Shown here: positions 1 to 8,390 of the stretch, piece after piece | Position numbering within the stretch: position 1 is the stretch's first letter | Layout: every line of letters starts with the position of its first letter | NCBI GenBank assembly: GCA_946628545.1 | Contig: CAMOWU010000007.1 | Coordinates: forward strand, 1-61,036 | Source: an uncultured Bacteroides sp. | Lineage (GTDB): Bacteria; Bacteroidota; Bacteroidia; Bacteroidales; Bacteroidaceae | Length of the DNA: 61,036 nucleotides | Direction: 5' to 3' | The notes under the pieces: generated by a model | Database searches by the model: none | Seen by the model: only the letters and a program-made list of their open reading frames with translations | What the model was told of the DNA's origin: nothing | Made by a program: the position numbers and the translations under genes

Positions 1-278
1 AGGGGAGGGGAGTTCTTCAACTCGATAAAGCCCACAAGACTTGTTCATTTAGTTTTTTTTGCGGTGTTTTGTGTCTATTCAGACCGTAACCCTTTTGGGG
101 TCGCTTCGCTCAAAATTGCCGAAAAATTTGATTAAAAATTATTGAAAAATGGATTTATGGAGTTTTTTCTTCAAATTTTCCTAATAAATTTCCTATAATT
201 TGAGCGAAGCGACCTTCAATGATAGCCCCGCTAAATAGTAACTTTTTGGGGGACAAAGCCAAAAAAACACCGCATTTC

Positions 279-309
279 TTTTTCACGCTGTTAAATTTGT
301 GTAAATTTG
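279..309 (+). promoter_or_regulatory. Putative promoter of the secreted protein gene
   Basis: Two overlapping candidates for the Bacteroidetes -7 element TAnnTTTG are present, TAAATTTG at 292-299 and again at 302-309. A T-rich -33-like tract lies about 19-20 bases upstream of the second. The start codon at 405 would leave a leader of roughly 85-90 bases that contains the palindromic repeat at 338-357. Confidence 0.4.
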
Positions 310-337
310 CATTTTACAACATGGATGTGGTCATTGC

Positions 338-361
338 GGACGCGACACGTCGCGTCCCTAC
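338..361 (+). repeat. Dispersed GGACGCGAC palindrome, copy 1
   Basis: GGACGCGAC and GTCGCGTCC form a perfect 9-bp inverted repeat around AC, followed by CTAC. The same element recurs at 10867-10889, 20874-20897 and, inverted and tandemly expanded, at 30899-30977. Here it lies in the 5' leader of the gene starting at 405. Confidence 0.85.
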
Positions 362-404
362 ATTTGGAACATATTTTCTAACAATAACTAATTATTTTTC
401 GCTT

Positions 405-3239
405 ATGAAACAATTCAAACTTTTGGTGGCCTCGCTGGCGATGATCTTCTCCAGCGGAGCGATGGCACAGACAGATGTCACAAGCACCTATCTGACCAAT
501 GCCGACTTCTCGCAAGGAACACCTGTAACTGTGGGTGTCTGCACCTATGCTAAGGACAAGGGAACTAATGGAACTGATTATGCTAATTTGGTTCCTGTTG
601 ACGGTTGGGATGCTGTCAACAGTGTTGACGGTAAGGCTGGTGGCCTTTTCGCTATCGGTGGAGGCGCTTGGCTTGGAGGTAAAGGCTATACGGCTCCTCC
701 CACAGACTCTGACGGCAATACAGGAGTGAACGTTCTTGGTGTAGTCACTTGTTGGAGTGCTACTGTTCAGTACACTCAGGAACTGAAAACACCTCTTCTC
801 GCAGGTACATATACCCTTGTTCTTGCTGCTTATAACTCAGGAGGAGGACAGAATGACATCAGTGCCAACTTAATTGGTTTTGTCGAGGATGGGGGTACTA
901 CTCACTATGCAACCACAAAGAAGTATAACTCCAACACATGGAAGTATGAATTCATCACATTCACCTTAAGTGCCGAGACATCAGGTAAAATTTCCATTGG
1001 TTATGTGTCACCAAACACAGGGTCGGGTAATATGCCTCACCTCTTTGTTTCTGGACTTCAACTTTTCGAAGGAGAAGTAGATGCAGAAGCCTACGAAGCT
1101 GCCAAGATTGCCGCACGTGAAATCAAAGAAGCCAAAGTGTTGTGGCAGAATGCACTTACTGCTGCTCAGCAAGCTTTGGACAACTCTGATTACGCCGGTG
1201 CTGAAAGAACCGCTCTTGAAACTGAGGTAGGCAAGACAGAACCTACCACGAAAGACGGATATAATGAAGCAACTTCAGCGTTGACCGCCGCCACTACCGC
1301 TTTCTTGGCCGCCGCTGAGGCCTACAACGCCAACAAGGATGCTTTGGATGATGAAATCTTCTATGCAGGGGTCATCGGTGTCGCTACTGCTGATGCTGAA
1401 GCCGTACTGACCAACGCCACTTCTACTGCTGCCGACTTCCAGGCTGCCACTGAGGCACTGAAGGTGACTGAGTACGACACCTTCGCAGGTGAAGGCACTG
1501 AATATACTTTGGATGTCACCAGCACTTATGCCAGTGCTTGGGAAACCAATACCCTCGGTTCTACTAAAGGGCAGCACTGGGATGGAACTGGAACTACAAC
1601 TTATTTGGACAAATGGAACGGTTCTGCCGCTACCTTCGCCGCCACTCATACCGTCACCATGCCTGCTGGCGACTACGTCTTCATGGCTGCTGGCCGTGGT
1701 GTGACAACCATCGAGGCTTCGATGACCGTCAACGGCACAAAGGTGGTTTATCCTACCAAGGGTGACACTGGCAAGGGTATCGACACCAGTGGTAAGACCA
1801 ACTTCTCTGACGAGGGCACTTATGCCAACGACAACAATGGACGCGGTTGGGAATGGAGATACATCACTCTGTCGCTTACTGAGCCTACAGAAGTAGAGAT
1901 GAAACTCGAACTCGTTCTCGCCGGTAACACTTGGGGTAGTTTCTCCGACTTCAAGATCCTCGCTAAACCCAACAAGAACATGGCCATCAATGCTTTGATC
2001 ACTGCAATCAATAATGCCAATACACTCCTTGGTGAATGTGGTGGTGATGGTGTCTTCCAGGTTGCTTCTGCTGATTTCGAACAGGCTATCGCTGATGCTG
2101 AGCAGGTTGCTGACGATGCTGCCAGCAAGACCATGGAAGAGATTGAAGCCGCTACAGCCGATTTGGAAGATGCTATCGATGCCTTCAACGCTGCTGAACT
2201 CAACGCACCTGAGGAAGGAGTCACTTACTATGTGGAACTGACCGACGAAGGTTTCGCTTATGCAAACAAGCCACTGACCTTCAAGGAAGGCAATGCTGCT
2301 GCCGGTGGATATGCTGTTGGTTATACAGAGAATCCTGGTTCACCCTACAACCAGGGTGTGATGTTTGAACCCGCTGAAGGCAAGAACTGCTACTACATGC
2401 TCATCAAAGACGCTGCTGGCAACAAACACTATGTAGGTACTGGCGTCAACTATGGTGGCAATGACAGTCAGTTGCGTATGTGTGACAACAAAGAGGCAGC
2501 ACTGGTGATTCAAGTTGAGAATAAGGGTGGCAATATCGGTTTCATCAACACCAAGACCAACTCTTATATGGGATCGAATGGCGACACTGGTTTCTATACC
2601 AACGACAAATACCACAAGTTCAACGTATGGAGCAACGAAGGCGTCTCTGTTGAGTTGACCTTCAAGGCTGGCAAGTATGGCACTGCCATCTTCCCATTCA
2701 TCCCAACAGCTGAAGACGTGGACGGACTGAAGTTCTATGCTTGTGAGGAAGTGACAGAGAAGGAACTGGTACTCGTTGAGGTCGTTGCACCAGTCAACGA
2801 CGTTCCTTACATCGTGGAGAACACTGGCGGTGCCGACGTGACCATCAACTACACTGGAACAGCCTACGGCTACGCCACCAGTCTCACTAAGGGATTGCTC
2901 ACCGGTATCTACGACAATCCATCGGCAGCAGCGGTTCCTGGTGGTGCTTACGTACTGCAGACACAGAATGGCATCCAGTCCTTCTACAAGGTTCCAGCAG
3001 ATGGTATGATTGGTAATCAGTATCGTGCTTACCTCACCTATGACGGTGGTGGCGAGATCAACTCCTTCGGCTTCAAGACCGACGAGACGACTGCTATCCG
3101 CAGCATCGACGCTGTGCTCAACGGTGAAGGCGCTGAGGCCATCTACAACGCCGCTGGTGCACGCATTGCAGCTCCACAGAAGGGCCTGAACATCATCAAG
3201 ATGAGCAACGGCAAGACTGTCAAGGTACTCATTAAGTAA
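405..3239 (+). CDS. Large secreted multi-domain protein, possible carbohydrate-binding or adhesin role
   Basis: This is a 944-residue secreted protein. The ATG at 405 is chosen because it gives a clean signal peptide (MKQFK..., cleavage after AMA near residue 21); an upstream in-frame extension to 219 reads through repeat DNA. After the signal come two jelly-roll-like beta regions (about 25-225 and 370-520), each followed by an Ala-rich helical FIVAR-like stretch. Next is a Gly/Asn-rich beta region that could be lectin-like (about 610-750). The C-terminal domain ends in an IYNAAGARI...GLNIIKMSNGK type tail, common in Prevotella secreted proteins and resembling a sorting or surface-attachment tail. 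No catalytic motif is recognised. A surface glycan-binding or adhesive role is inference. Confidence 0.75.
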   Translation: MKQFKLLVASLAMIFSSGAMAQTDVTSTYLTNADFSQGTPVTVGVCTYAKDKGTNGTDYANLVPVDGWDAVNSVDGKAGGLFAIGGGAWLGGKGYTAPPTDSDGNTGVNVLGVVTCWSATVQYTQELKTPLLAGTYTLVLAAYNSGGGQNDISANLIGFVEDGGTTHYATTKKYNSNTWKYEFITFTLSAETSGKISIGYVSPNTGSGNMPHLFVSGLQLFEGEVDAEAYEAAKIAAREIKEAKVLWQNALTAAQQALDNSDYAGAERTALETEVGKTEPTTKDGYNEATSALTAATTAFLAAAEAYNANKDALDDEIFYAGVIGVATADAEAVLTNATSTAADFQAATEALKVTEYDTFAGEGTEYTLDVTSTYASAWETNTLGSTKGQHWDGTGTTTYLDKWNGSAATFAATHTVTMPAGDYVFMAAGRGVTTIEASMTVNGTKVVYPTKGDTGKGIDTSGKTNFSDEGTYANDNNGRGWEWRYITLSLTEPTEVEMKLELVLAGNTWGSFSDFKILAKPNKNMAINALITAINNANTLLGECGGDGVFQVASADFEQAIADAEQVADDAASKTMEEIEAATADLEDAIDAFNAAELNAPEEGVTYYVELTDEGFAYANKPLTFKEGNAAAGGYAVGYTENPGSPYNQGVMFEPAEGKNCYYMLIKDAAGNKHYVGTGVNYGGNDSQLRMCDNKEAALVIQVENKGGNIGFINTKTNSYMGSNGDTGFYTNDKYHKFNVWSNEGVSVELTFKAGKYGTAIFPFIPTAEDVDGLKFYACEEVTEKELVLVEVVAPVNDVPYIVENTGGADVTINYTGTAYGYATSLTKGLLTGIYDNPSAAAVPGGAYVLQTQNGIQSFYKVPADGMIGNQYRAYLTYDGGGEINSFGFKTDETTAIRSIDAVLNGEGAEAIYNAAGARIAAPQKGLNIIKMSNGKTVKVLIK

Positions 3240-3298
3240 AGGGGACTTCTAAAAAATCTCCAATATTCATTGTCAAACTCTTAAAACTCGATTCAACG

Positions 3299-3469
3299 AT
3301 GAAGAAAAGATATATCAGTCCAGACATGGACATCCAGCAGTTCAACACCCGTCTGTTCACCGCCCTTGGCATCTCTGACACTGAGGCCGATACAGGTGGT
3401 GGCATGGAGACCAACACTCGCAGCACTTCTGACGACAGTTGGGAAGGCTTCTGGGAAGACCGCGAATAA
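3299..3469 (+). CDS. Small hypothetical protein (56 aa) with YISPDM-type N-terminus
   Basis: The reading frame runs from ATG at 3299 to TAA at 3467-3469 and gives 56 residues beginning MKKRYISPDMDIQQFNTRL. It has a Gly/Thr/Ser-rich middle and an acidic, Trp-containing end (SWEGFWEDRE). It lies 59 bases after the large secreted protein gene, on the same strand, and ends just before a strong terminator, so co-transcription is likely. Short proteins starting MKK.YI.P.M are frequent in Bacteroidales and usually have no assigned function. There is no classical signal peptide or membrane segment. The position and terminator argue for a real gene; the function is unknown. Confidence 0.6.
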   Translation: MKKRYISPDMDIQQFNTRLFTALGISDTEADTGGGMETNTRSTSDDSWEGFWEDRE

Positions 3470-3489
3470 TCTATCATCTCTATAGCATG

Positions 3490-3521
3490 AAAAGGGAGAG
3501 GCGATTGCCTCTCCCTTTTTT
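3490..3521 (+). terminator. Rho-independent terminator
   Basis: The stem AAAGGGAGAGGC pairs with GCCTCTCCCTTT around a GATT loop, and the 3' arm runs into a T tract. It lies about 20 bases after the stop codon of the 56-residue gene. Confidence 0.85.
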
Positions 3522-3539
3522 GATGACATATTCTGTCGT

Positions 3540-3592
3540 TTATATCCCAGGGCGTTGCCCTGGGCTGATGGATGTTGGCCTTTCAGGCCGTC
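3540..3592. repeat. Pair of intergenic hairpins, probable dispersed repeat
   Basis: CCCAGGGC-GTT-GCCCTGGG is a perfect hairpin, and GGCCTTTCAGGCC follows about 20 bases later. They sit between the upstream terminator and the 3' end of argD. From memory this looks like a common Bacteroidetes intergenic repeat; only one copy is visible here. Confidence 0.5.
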
Positions 3593-4723
3593 TTATGATA
3601 GCACTGCTTTCAGACGTTGGATGAAGTCGTCGGCATCGGCTTTGGCGATGCAGAGCGGTGGTAGCAGGCGAAGTACGTTGGTACCGCTGCAGCCCGTGAA
3701 GCAATGCTGCTCATGCACCAGACGGTTGCGGACTTCTTTATAGGGGGTGTCGAGTTCGATACCAATCATCAGTCCACGACCACGGACTTCCACCACGTGG
3801 GGCAGTTGCTCTTCCTGCAGTCGCTTCATGAGGTACTCACCCACCTGGGCGGCATTCTCCACCAGTTGTTCGCTCTCCATCACATCGAGCACGGCAAGTG
3901 CTGCGGTGCAAGCCAGGTGGTTGCCACCGAAGGTGGTGCCAAGCTGGCCATAGACGGGCTTGAACTTTGGGGAGATGAGTACGGCACCCATAGGGAAGCC
4001 GTTGCCTATGCCTTTGGCCACAGTGATGATGTCGGGCTGGATGCCGGCATACTGGTGGGCGAAGAACTTGCCCGAACGGCCGTAGCCGCATTGGATTTCG
4101 TCGGCTACCAGTACTGTGTCGTACTTGGCGCACAGGGCTGAGAGTTGCCTGAGAAACTCATCGTCGGCCATGCGAATGCCGCCTACACCCTGTATGCACT
4201 CGATGATGCAGGCGCAGACATCACCCTTCGCCAGCTCACGTTCCCAAGCCTCGATATCGTTGAGGGGAAGGAAAGTGGTGTGGTTGTTGGCGTTGATGGG
4301 AGCGATGATCTTGGGGTTGGCTGTCACTTCCACTGCCAGTGAGGTGCGTCCGTGGAATGCTTTCTCCACGGCTAAGACACGTGTGCGTCCGTTGTAGAAC
4401 GATGCCAGTTTGAGGGCGTTCTCGTTGGCCTCGGCACCTGAGTTGATGAGGAAGAGTTGATAGTCGTCGTAACCTGACGCCTTGCCCAGTCGTTGGGCGA
4501 GTTGCTGCTGCAGGGGGTTGATGACGGAGTTGCTGTAGAAGCCGAGCGTGTTGAGCTGCGCGGAGAGCATCTCCACGTAGTGGGGGTGGCAATGGCCGAT
4601 GCTGATGACGGCATGACCACCGTAGAGGTCGAGGTATTCCTCTCCCTTGTCGTCCCACACCTTGCATCCCTTGCCTTTGGCGATGGCTATGTCGAATAAT
4701 GGATAAACGTCGAAAAGATTCAT
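3593..4723 (-). CDS. argD: Acetylornithine (or succinylornithine) aminotransferase ArgD
   Basis: This is a 376-residue PLP-dependent class III aminotransferase that converts N-acylglutamate semialdehyde to N-acylornithine in arginine synthesis. Visible marks are NSGAEANENALKLA (94-107), the VADEIQCGYGR segment before the cofactor site (206-216), and the PLP lysine K237 in TVAKGIGNGFPMGA. Its length fits ArgD. It is the last gene of the minus-strand arg operon, 133 bases after argC. Some Bacteroidetes use succinylated rather than acetylated ornithine intermediates, and the sequence alone does not decide which is used here. Cytoplasmic. Confidence 0.93.
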   Translation of the reverse strand: MNLFDVYPLFDIAIAKGKGCKVWDDKGEEYLDLYGGHAVISIGHCHPHYVEMLSAQLNTLGFYSNSVINPLQQQLAQRLGKASGYDDYQLFLINSGAEANENALKLASFYNGRTRVLAVEKAFHGRTSLAVEVTANPKIIAPINANNHTTFLPLNDIEAWERELAKGDVCACIIECIQGVGGIRMADDEFLRQLSALCAKYDTVLVADEIQCGYGRSGKFFAHQYAGIQPDIITVAKGIGNGFPMGAVLISPKFKPVYGQLGTTFGGNHLACTAALAVLDVMESEQLVENAAQVGEYLMKRLQEEQLPHVVEVRGRGLMIGIELDTPYKEVRNRLVHEQHCFTGCSGTNVLRLLPPLCIAKADADDFIQRLKAVLS

Positions 4724-4800
4724 TGTTGTTGTGATTTTTGTTGAATGTTTTCACTTGCCCTGGAAAGGCAGGATGCATAGGCTGAATGATTGAGATTAGA

Positions 4801-4846
4801 CCCCACCCCGCCTTTCAGGCACCCCTCCCCTGAGGGGAGGGGAGTG
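4801..4846. repeat. C4/G4 intergenic repeat between argC and argD
   Basis: CCCCACCCC, then CACCCCTCCCC-TGA-GGGGAGGGG, forms a near-perfect hairpin. It belongs to the family at 22537-22642 and 23918-24028. It sits inside the arg operon between argC and argD. Confidence 0.75.
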
Positions 4847-4856
4847 TTTAGAGTTT

Positions 4857-5849
4857 TTAGAAGGCACTGGGCTTGAGACGGAGGCCTTCGCATTCATCGA
4901 TGCCGAACATGAGATTCATGTTCTGAACGGCTTGGCCCACGGCTCCTTTCAGGAGGTTGTCGATGATGGAGGTGATGACCACTTTGTTGCCGTATTTGTC
5001 GAGGTGTACCAGTGCCTTGTTGGTGTTGACCACCTGCTTCAGGTCGATCGCCTTATCCACATAATGGGTGAAGGCGGCATTGGCGTAGAAGTCCTTGTAT
5101 AGCTGTACCAGCTGATCGGCTGAGGGATTGCCTGCTGTGCCTTCCTCGCCTTCGAGTTTCACCACCTCTGTGCAGAAGATGCCTCTGGCGAAGTCGCCTC
5201 GGTAGGGGATGAAGTCGATGCTGGCGTCAAGATGACCTTGCAGCTCGCAGAGCGACTGCCGGATTTCGTGGATATGCTGGTGGGAGAACACCTTATATAC
5301 GCTGATGTTGTTGTTTCTCCAACTGAAATGCGTGGTGGCACCGGGTTTCACTCCGGCTCCTGTGGATCCTGTGATGGCATTGACTGCCACGTCGTTGTAG
5401 AGCAGCCCAGCTTTGGCCAGAGGTAGCAAACCGAGTTGGATGCAAGTGGCGAAACAGCCTGGGTTGGCCAAGTGCTGGCAACCCTGTATCTCCTTGCGGT
5501 GAATCTCTGGCAGTCCATAGACATAGTCGTGAGTGGGTGCTGTCAGACGGAAATCCTGGGCAAGGTCGATGATCTTCACATGGGCTGGTATCTGGTGCTC
5601 ATTGATGAACTCCTGGCTCTTGCCGTGGCCGAAACAGAAGAAGAGCACATCGACCTCATCGAAGGGAGTCTGGTCGGTGAACGAGAGGTCAGTCTCGCCC
5701 AGAAGTCCCTCGTGGACATCGGTGACTTTGTTGCCGGCATTGGAAGAGCTGTTGATGAAGACGATCTCTGCCTCCCTGTGGTTGAGCAGCAGGCGGATGA
5801 GTTCGCCGGCGGTGTAGCCGGCACCGCCAAGAATGCCTATTCTGATCAT
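4857..5849 (-). CDS. argC: N-acetyl-gamma-glutamyl-phosphate reductase ArgC
   Basis: This is a 330-residue NADPH-dependent reductase that makes N-acylglutamate semialdehyde from the acyl phosphate. The start at 5849 is chosen because it places the Rossmann motif ILGGAGYTAGEL (residues 5-17) directly at the N-terminus, as in other ArgC proteins; a 14-codon upstream extension is possible but unlikely. The catalytic cysteine is Cys132 in ANPGCFAT. It lies between argG and argD in the arg operon. The 108 bases separating it from argG hold a heptamer repeat array. Confidence 0.95.
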   Translation of the reverse strand: MIRIGILGGAGYTAGELIRLLLNHREAEIVFINSSSNAGNKVTDVHEGLLGETDLSFTDQTPFDEVDVLFFCFGHGKSQEFINEHQIPAHVKIIDLAQDFRLTAPTHDYVYGLPEIHRKEIQGCQHLANPGCFATCIQLGLLPLAKAGLLYNDVAVNAITGSTGAGVKPGATTHFSWRNNNISVYKVFSHQHIHEIRQSLCELQGHLDASIDFIPYRGDFARGIFCTEVVKLEGEEGTAGNPSADQLVQLYKDFYANAAFTHYVDKAIDLKQVVNTNKALVHLDKYGNKVVITSIIDNLLKGAVGQAVQNMNLMFGIDECEGLRLKPSAF

Positions 5850-5900
5850 AATTGTTTCTTTTTTCTGAATAATCTGGTCTTGAAAGGCCATGCAAAAAGC

Positions 5901-5956
5901 CTAAAGTCTAAAGTCTAAAGTCTAAGGCCTAAAGTCTAAAGTCTAAACTCTAAAGC
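5901..5956. repeat. Tandem heptamer array (CTAAAGT)8 abutting the argG stop codon
   Basis: Eight consecutive 7-base units fill 5901-5956. Five match CTAAAGT and the others are CTAAGGC, CTAAACT and CTAAAGC. The array begins one base beyond the argG stop codon (5958-5960). On the argG strand the units read ACTTTAG and contain TAG, so with period 7 every reading frame meets a stop within 21 bases. Confidence 0.95.
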
Positions 5957-5957
5957 T

Positions 5958-7163
5958 TTATCTTTCTTCGTCGGGGTGGCAGGTGTAGTAGAGGCGGAGT
6001 GGGGTAGAGGTGACCTTGATGAAGCCCTTGGCATCCTCCGAGGTCCATCCCTTCTGGGTCTCTCCGTACTCGCCGAACTTGTTCTTCACCAAATCGTCGG
6101 GTGAATCCACACCCACGGTCTGGAATCCGTAAGGACGCAGTTCGAGGGTGACCGTACCGTTGACGTTGCGCTGGCTGGAAGTGAGCATGGCCTCGATGTC
6201 GGGCATGACGGGCTCAAGGTACTGGCTCTCATGCAGGAACATGCCATACCAGTTGCTCACCTGGTCTTTCCAGTACTGCTGCCATTTGCTGAGCGTGTAT
6301 TTCTCCAGGAAACGGTGGGCGCCGATGATCAGCATGGGGGCGGCAGCCTCGAAGCCGACGCGCCCTTTGATGCCGATGATGGTGTCGCCCACATGACAGT
6401 CGCGGCCGATGGCGTAGGCGGCGCCGATTTCCTCCACTTTCTGGATGGCCTTGATCTTGTCGTCGTATTCCACACCATTGACTGCTGTGAGTTCACCCTT
6501 GGTGAAGGTGAGTGAGAGAATCTCGGGCTCTGTCTTGGTGGGATGCTTGAGGTAGGCCGACTCAGGCAGTCCCTGCTTGGAGTCGAGGATCTCGCCTCCG
6601 CAGATGCTGGTGCCCCATATACCTACGTTGTAGCTGTACTTGAGTTTGGCGAAGTCGGCACTGAATCCGTTGGCATTGAGGTAGTCGATCTCTTCCTTGC
6701 GGCTGAGGTTGTTGTCGCGGGTCAGTGTGATGATTTCCACACCGGGAGCCATGACGAGGAAGGTCATGTCGAATCGGATTTGGTCGTTGCCAGCGCCTGT
6801 TGATCCGTGGGCGATAGCATCGGCGCCTATCTCGCGGGCATAGCGGGCGATGGCCAGGGCCTGGAAGATGCGCTCGCTGCTCACCGAGATGGGATAGCAG
6901 TTGTTGCGCAGCACGTTACCAAAGACCATGTACTTGAGGCTCTTGGCATAGTATTCTTGTGTCACGTCGAGGGTGACGTACTTGGTGGCCCCGAGTTTGT
7001 AGGCGTTTTCCTCGTTGGTCTTCAACTGCTCGGCGCTGAATCCGCCAGTGTTGGCGCATGCGGCATGCACTTCATAGCCTTTTTCCTTGGCGAGATACAT
7101 GACGGTGTAGGATGTGTCGAGACCTCCGCTGAAGGCTACCACGACTTTTTTCTTCTGTTCCAT
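5958..7163 (-). CDS. argG: Argininosuccinate synthase ArgG
   Basis: This is a 401-residue enzyme that joins citrulline and aspartate using ATP to give argininosuccinate. The ATG at 7163 gives the expected N-terminus MEQKKKVVVAFSGGLDTS with the ATP pyrophosphatase P-loop SGGLDTS at residues 12-18; an upstream extension to 7253 would add 30 unconserved residues. AHGSTGAGNDQIRF is a typical downstream motif. It lies between the GNAT gene and argC. No argH, argB or argF is in the window, so the rest of the pathway is elsewhere. Confidence 0.95.
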   Translation of the reverse strand: MEQKKKVVVAFSGGLDTSYTVMYLAKEKGYEVHAACANTGGFSAEQLKTNEENAYKLGATKYVTLDVTQEYYAKSLKYMVFGNVLRNNCYPISVSSERIFQALAIARYAREIGADAIAHGSTGAGNDQIRFDMTFLVMAPGVEIITLTRDNNLSRKEEIDYLNANGFSADFAKLKYSYNVGIWGTSICGGEILDSKQGLPESAYLKHPTKTEPEILSLTFTKGELTAVNGVEYDDKIKAIQKVEEIGAAYAIGRDCHVGDTIIGIKGRVGFEAAAPMLIIGAHRFLEKYTLSKWQQYWKDQVSNWYGMFLHESQYLEPVMPDIEAMLTSSQRNVNGTVTLELRPYGFQTVGVDSPDDLVKNKFGEYGETQKGWTSEDAKGFIKVTSTPLRLYYTCHPDEER

Positions 7164-7227
7164 ATTCTTGATGTCTTGTTTTTTTGTGCTTGATAATTGA
7201 AAAAATGAGATCGTGCGTTTTCGCGTC

Positions 7228-7875
7228 TTATCTGAGGTTGTGGGCGGCTGCATCCTGTGCCATCTTCACCACGTCGTCGGGTAGTTGCACGGGCAACGGC
7301 TCGCCCACATGCTCTTTGGGATCGAAGAGCATGGCGGTGCAGACGCAGTACTTGCGGTTGGAGCGGGCAAGCACGTCGCAGTTGACGCAACAGGGGTGCT
7401 CGGGAGTGCCGCAGCCTGCCCAATAGGCGTCGTCTTGGGTGAGTTCGGAGAAGGCCACGGGCACGTAGCCCAGTTTGGTGTTGATACGCATCACGGCTGT
7501 CTGGCTGGTCAGACCGAACAGTTTGGCATTGGGCCATCTCAGGCGGCTGAGCGTGAAGGCAGTCTGCTTGATGCGAAGCGCCAGGTGGTGCTTCCTGAAT
7601 TTCTCCACAACGATAAGTCCCGAGTTGGCGACATATTCCTTGTTGCCCCAACTCTCGATATAGCAGAATCCGGCAAATTCCTCTTCTTCTCCATACAAGG
7701 CGATGATAGCTTTACGTTCTCTCATCTTGGTAGCCAGATACTCGTGTGTTCTGGAGGCGATACCCGAACCGCGTTTCTTGGCTGAGTCGGTGATGGTGGC
7801 GAGAATGATGTCCACGTATTTCTCGTGAGACGAGTCTGCGACAATCACCTTGAAGTCTTCATCTTTATATTCCAT
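7228..7875 (-). CDS. GNAT-family acyltransferase in arg operon, candidate N-acylglutamate synthase
   Basis: This 215-residue protein has a GNAT-like fold in its N-terminal two thirds: IIALYGEEEEFAGFCYIES strand region about 57-75, and an acyl-CoA loop region about 88-105. The start at 7875 follows argR by 13 bases and avoids an N-terminal extension that would overlap argR. It sits between argR and argG, where an enzyme for the first step, acylation of glutamate, would be expected; no ArgA or ArgJ is visible. The C-terminal third has a cysteine cluster (Cys155, 162, 163, 166, 177, 179) that could bind a metal. The N-acylglutamate synthase role is inferred from context. Confidence 0.75.
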   Translation of the reverse strand: MEYKDEDFKVIVADSSHEKYVDIILATITDSAKKRGSGIASRTHEYLATKMRERKAIIALYGEEEEFAGFCYIESWGNKEYVANSGLIVVEKFRKHHLALRIKQTAFTLSRLRWPNAKLFGLTSQTAVMRINTKLGYVPVAFSELTQDDAYWAGCGTPEHPCCVNCDVLARSNRKYCVCTAMLFDPKEHVGEPLPVQLPDDVVKMAQDAAAHNLR

Positions 7876-7888
7876 TTCCGGTGTGTGA

Positions 7889-8353
7889 TTATAATAACGC
7901 TTGAATTTGACGTCTAACTGTTTCCTTGGGTGCTCCTTCTTCCAGCACCAGCACGATGGTGTCGTCGCCAGCCACGGTTCCGATGATGTAGGGGATGTTC
8001 TCCTGGTCGATGTCGAAGGCCATGCTGGAGGCATATCCAGGGCGGGTCTTGATGACTCCGATATTGCCAGAGAAACGGATGTTGAGCAGGCCGTTGGTCT
8101 GCAGCATTTCTTTCACTGGTCTGACGTTGGTGGATCGTTTGTACATGGTGTCGTTGGGCAATACATACACGTAGTTGCCGTTCATGGATGCAGCCTTGGC
8201 TACCTTCAGCTGTTTCAGGTCGCGAGAGAGCGTGGCCTGGGTGAGTGTAAAGCCTTCTTTAAGCAGTTCTTGAAGGATTTCATCCTGACTGCCTATTTCC
8301 CTGCTGGAAATAATGATCTTGATGGCTTCAAGCCTTAAATGCTTATCTTTCAT
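7889..8353 (-). CDS. argR: Arginine repressor ArgR
   Basis: This 154-residue transcription factor senses arginine and represses arg genes, normally as a hexamer. The N-terminal winged helix carries TQATLSRDLKQL (38-49), the DNA-recognition SR pair. The C-terminal oligomerisation and arginine-binding domain has GTVAGDDTIVLVL (125-137). It is the first gene of the minus-strand operon argR-GNAT-argG-argC-argD, so it probably controls its own operon. An operator-like site lies just upstream at 8367-8380. Confidence 0.95.
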   Translation of the reverse strand: MKDKHLRLEAIKIIISSREIGSQDEILQELLKEGFTLTQATLSRDLKQLKVAKAASMNGNYVYVLPNDTMYKRSTNVRPVKEMLQTNGLLNIRFSGNIGVIKTRPGYASSMAFDIDQENIPYIIGTVAGDDTIVLVLEEGAPKETVRRQIQALL

Positions 8354-8366
8354 AAATGATTGTTTT

Positions 8367-8380
8367 TGAATATTTATCCC
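8367..8380 (-). promoter_or_regulatory. Putative ARG box upstream of argR
   Basis: On the plus strand the bases read TGAATATTTATCCC, which matches 11 of 14 positions of the TGAATAATTATTCA-type ARG box known from other bacteria. It lies between the likely -7 element (8391-8398) and the argR start, a good place for autorepression. That Bacteroidales ArgR uses this consensus is an assumption. Confidence 0.35.
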
Positions 8381-8390
8381 AATTTTGGCG

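Larger units (their letters stand above)
1..404. other. Intergenic region with nested inverted repeats and promoter
   Basis: No gene is supported here. The first 14 bases are the G-rich end of the C4/G4 repeat family found elsewhere in the window. GGTCGCTTCGCTCAAAATT at 99-117 is matched in inverted orientation at 197-214, and an outer pair, GCGGTGTTTT at 61-70 and its complement at 264-273, encloses it. An open frame does run upstream from 405 to 219, but it crosses this repeat DNA and the palindrome at 338-357, so it is unlikely to be coding. Confidence 0.6.

Noticed and set aside
219..404. N-terminal extension of the large secreted protein
   Set aside because: It would precede the signal peptide, cover inverted repeats and the palindrome, and start upstream of the likely promoter.
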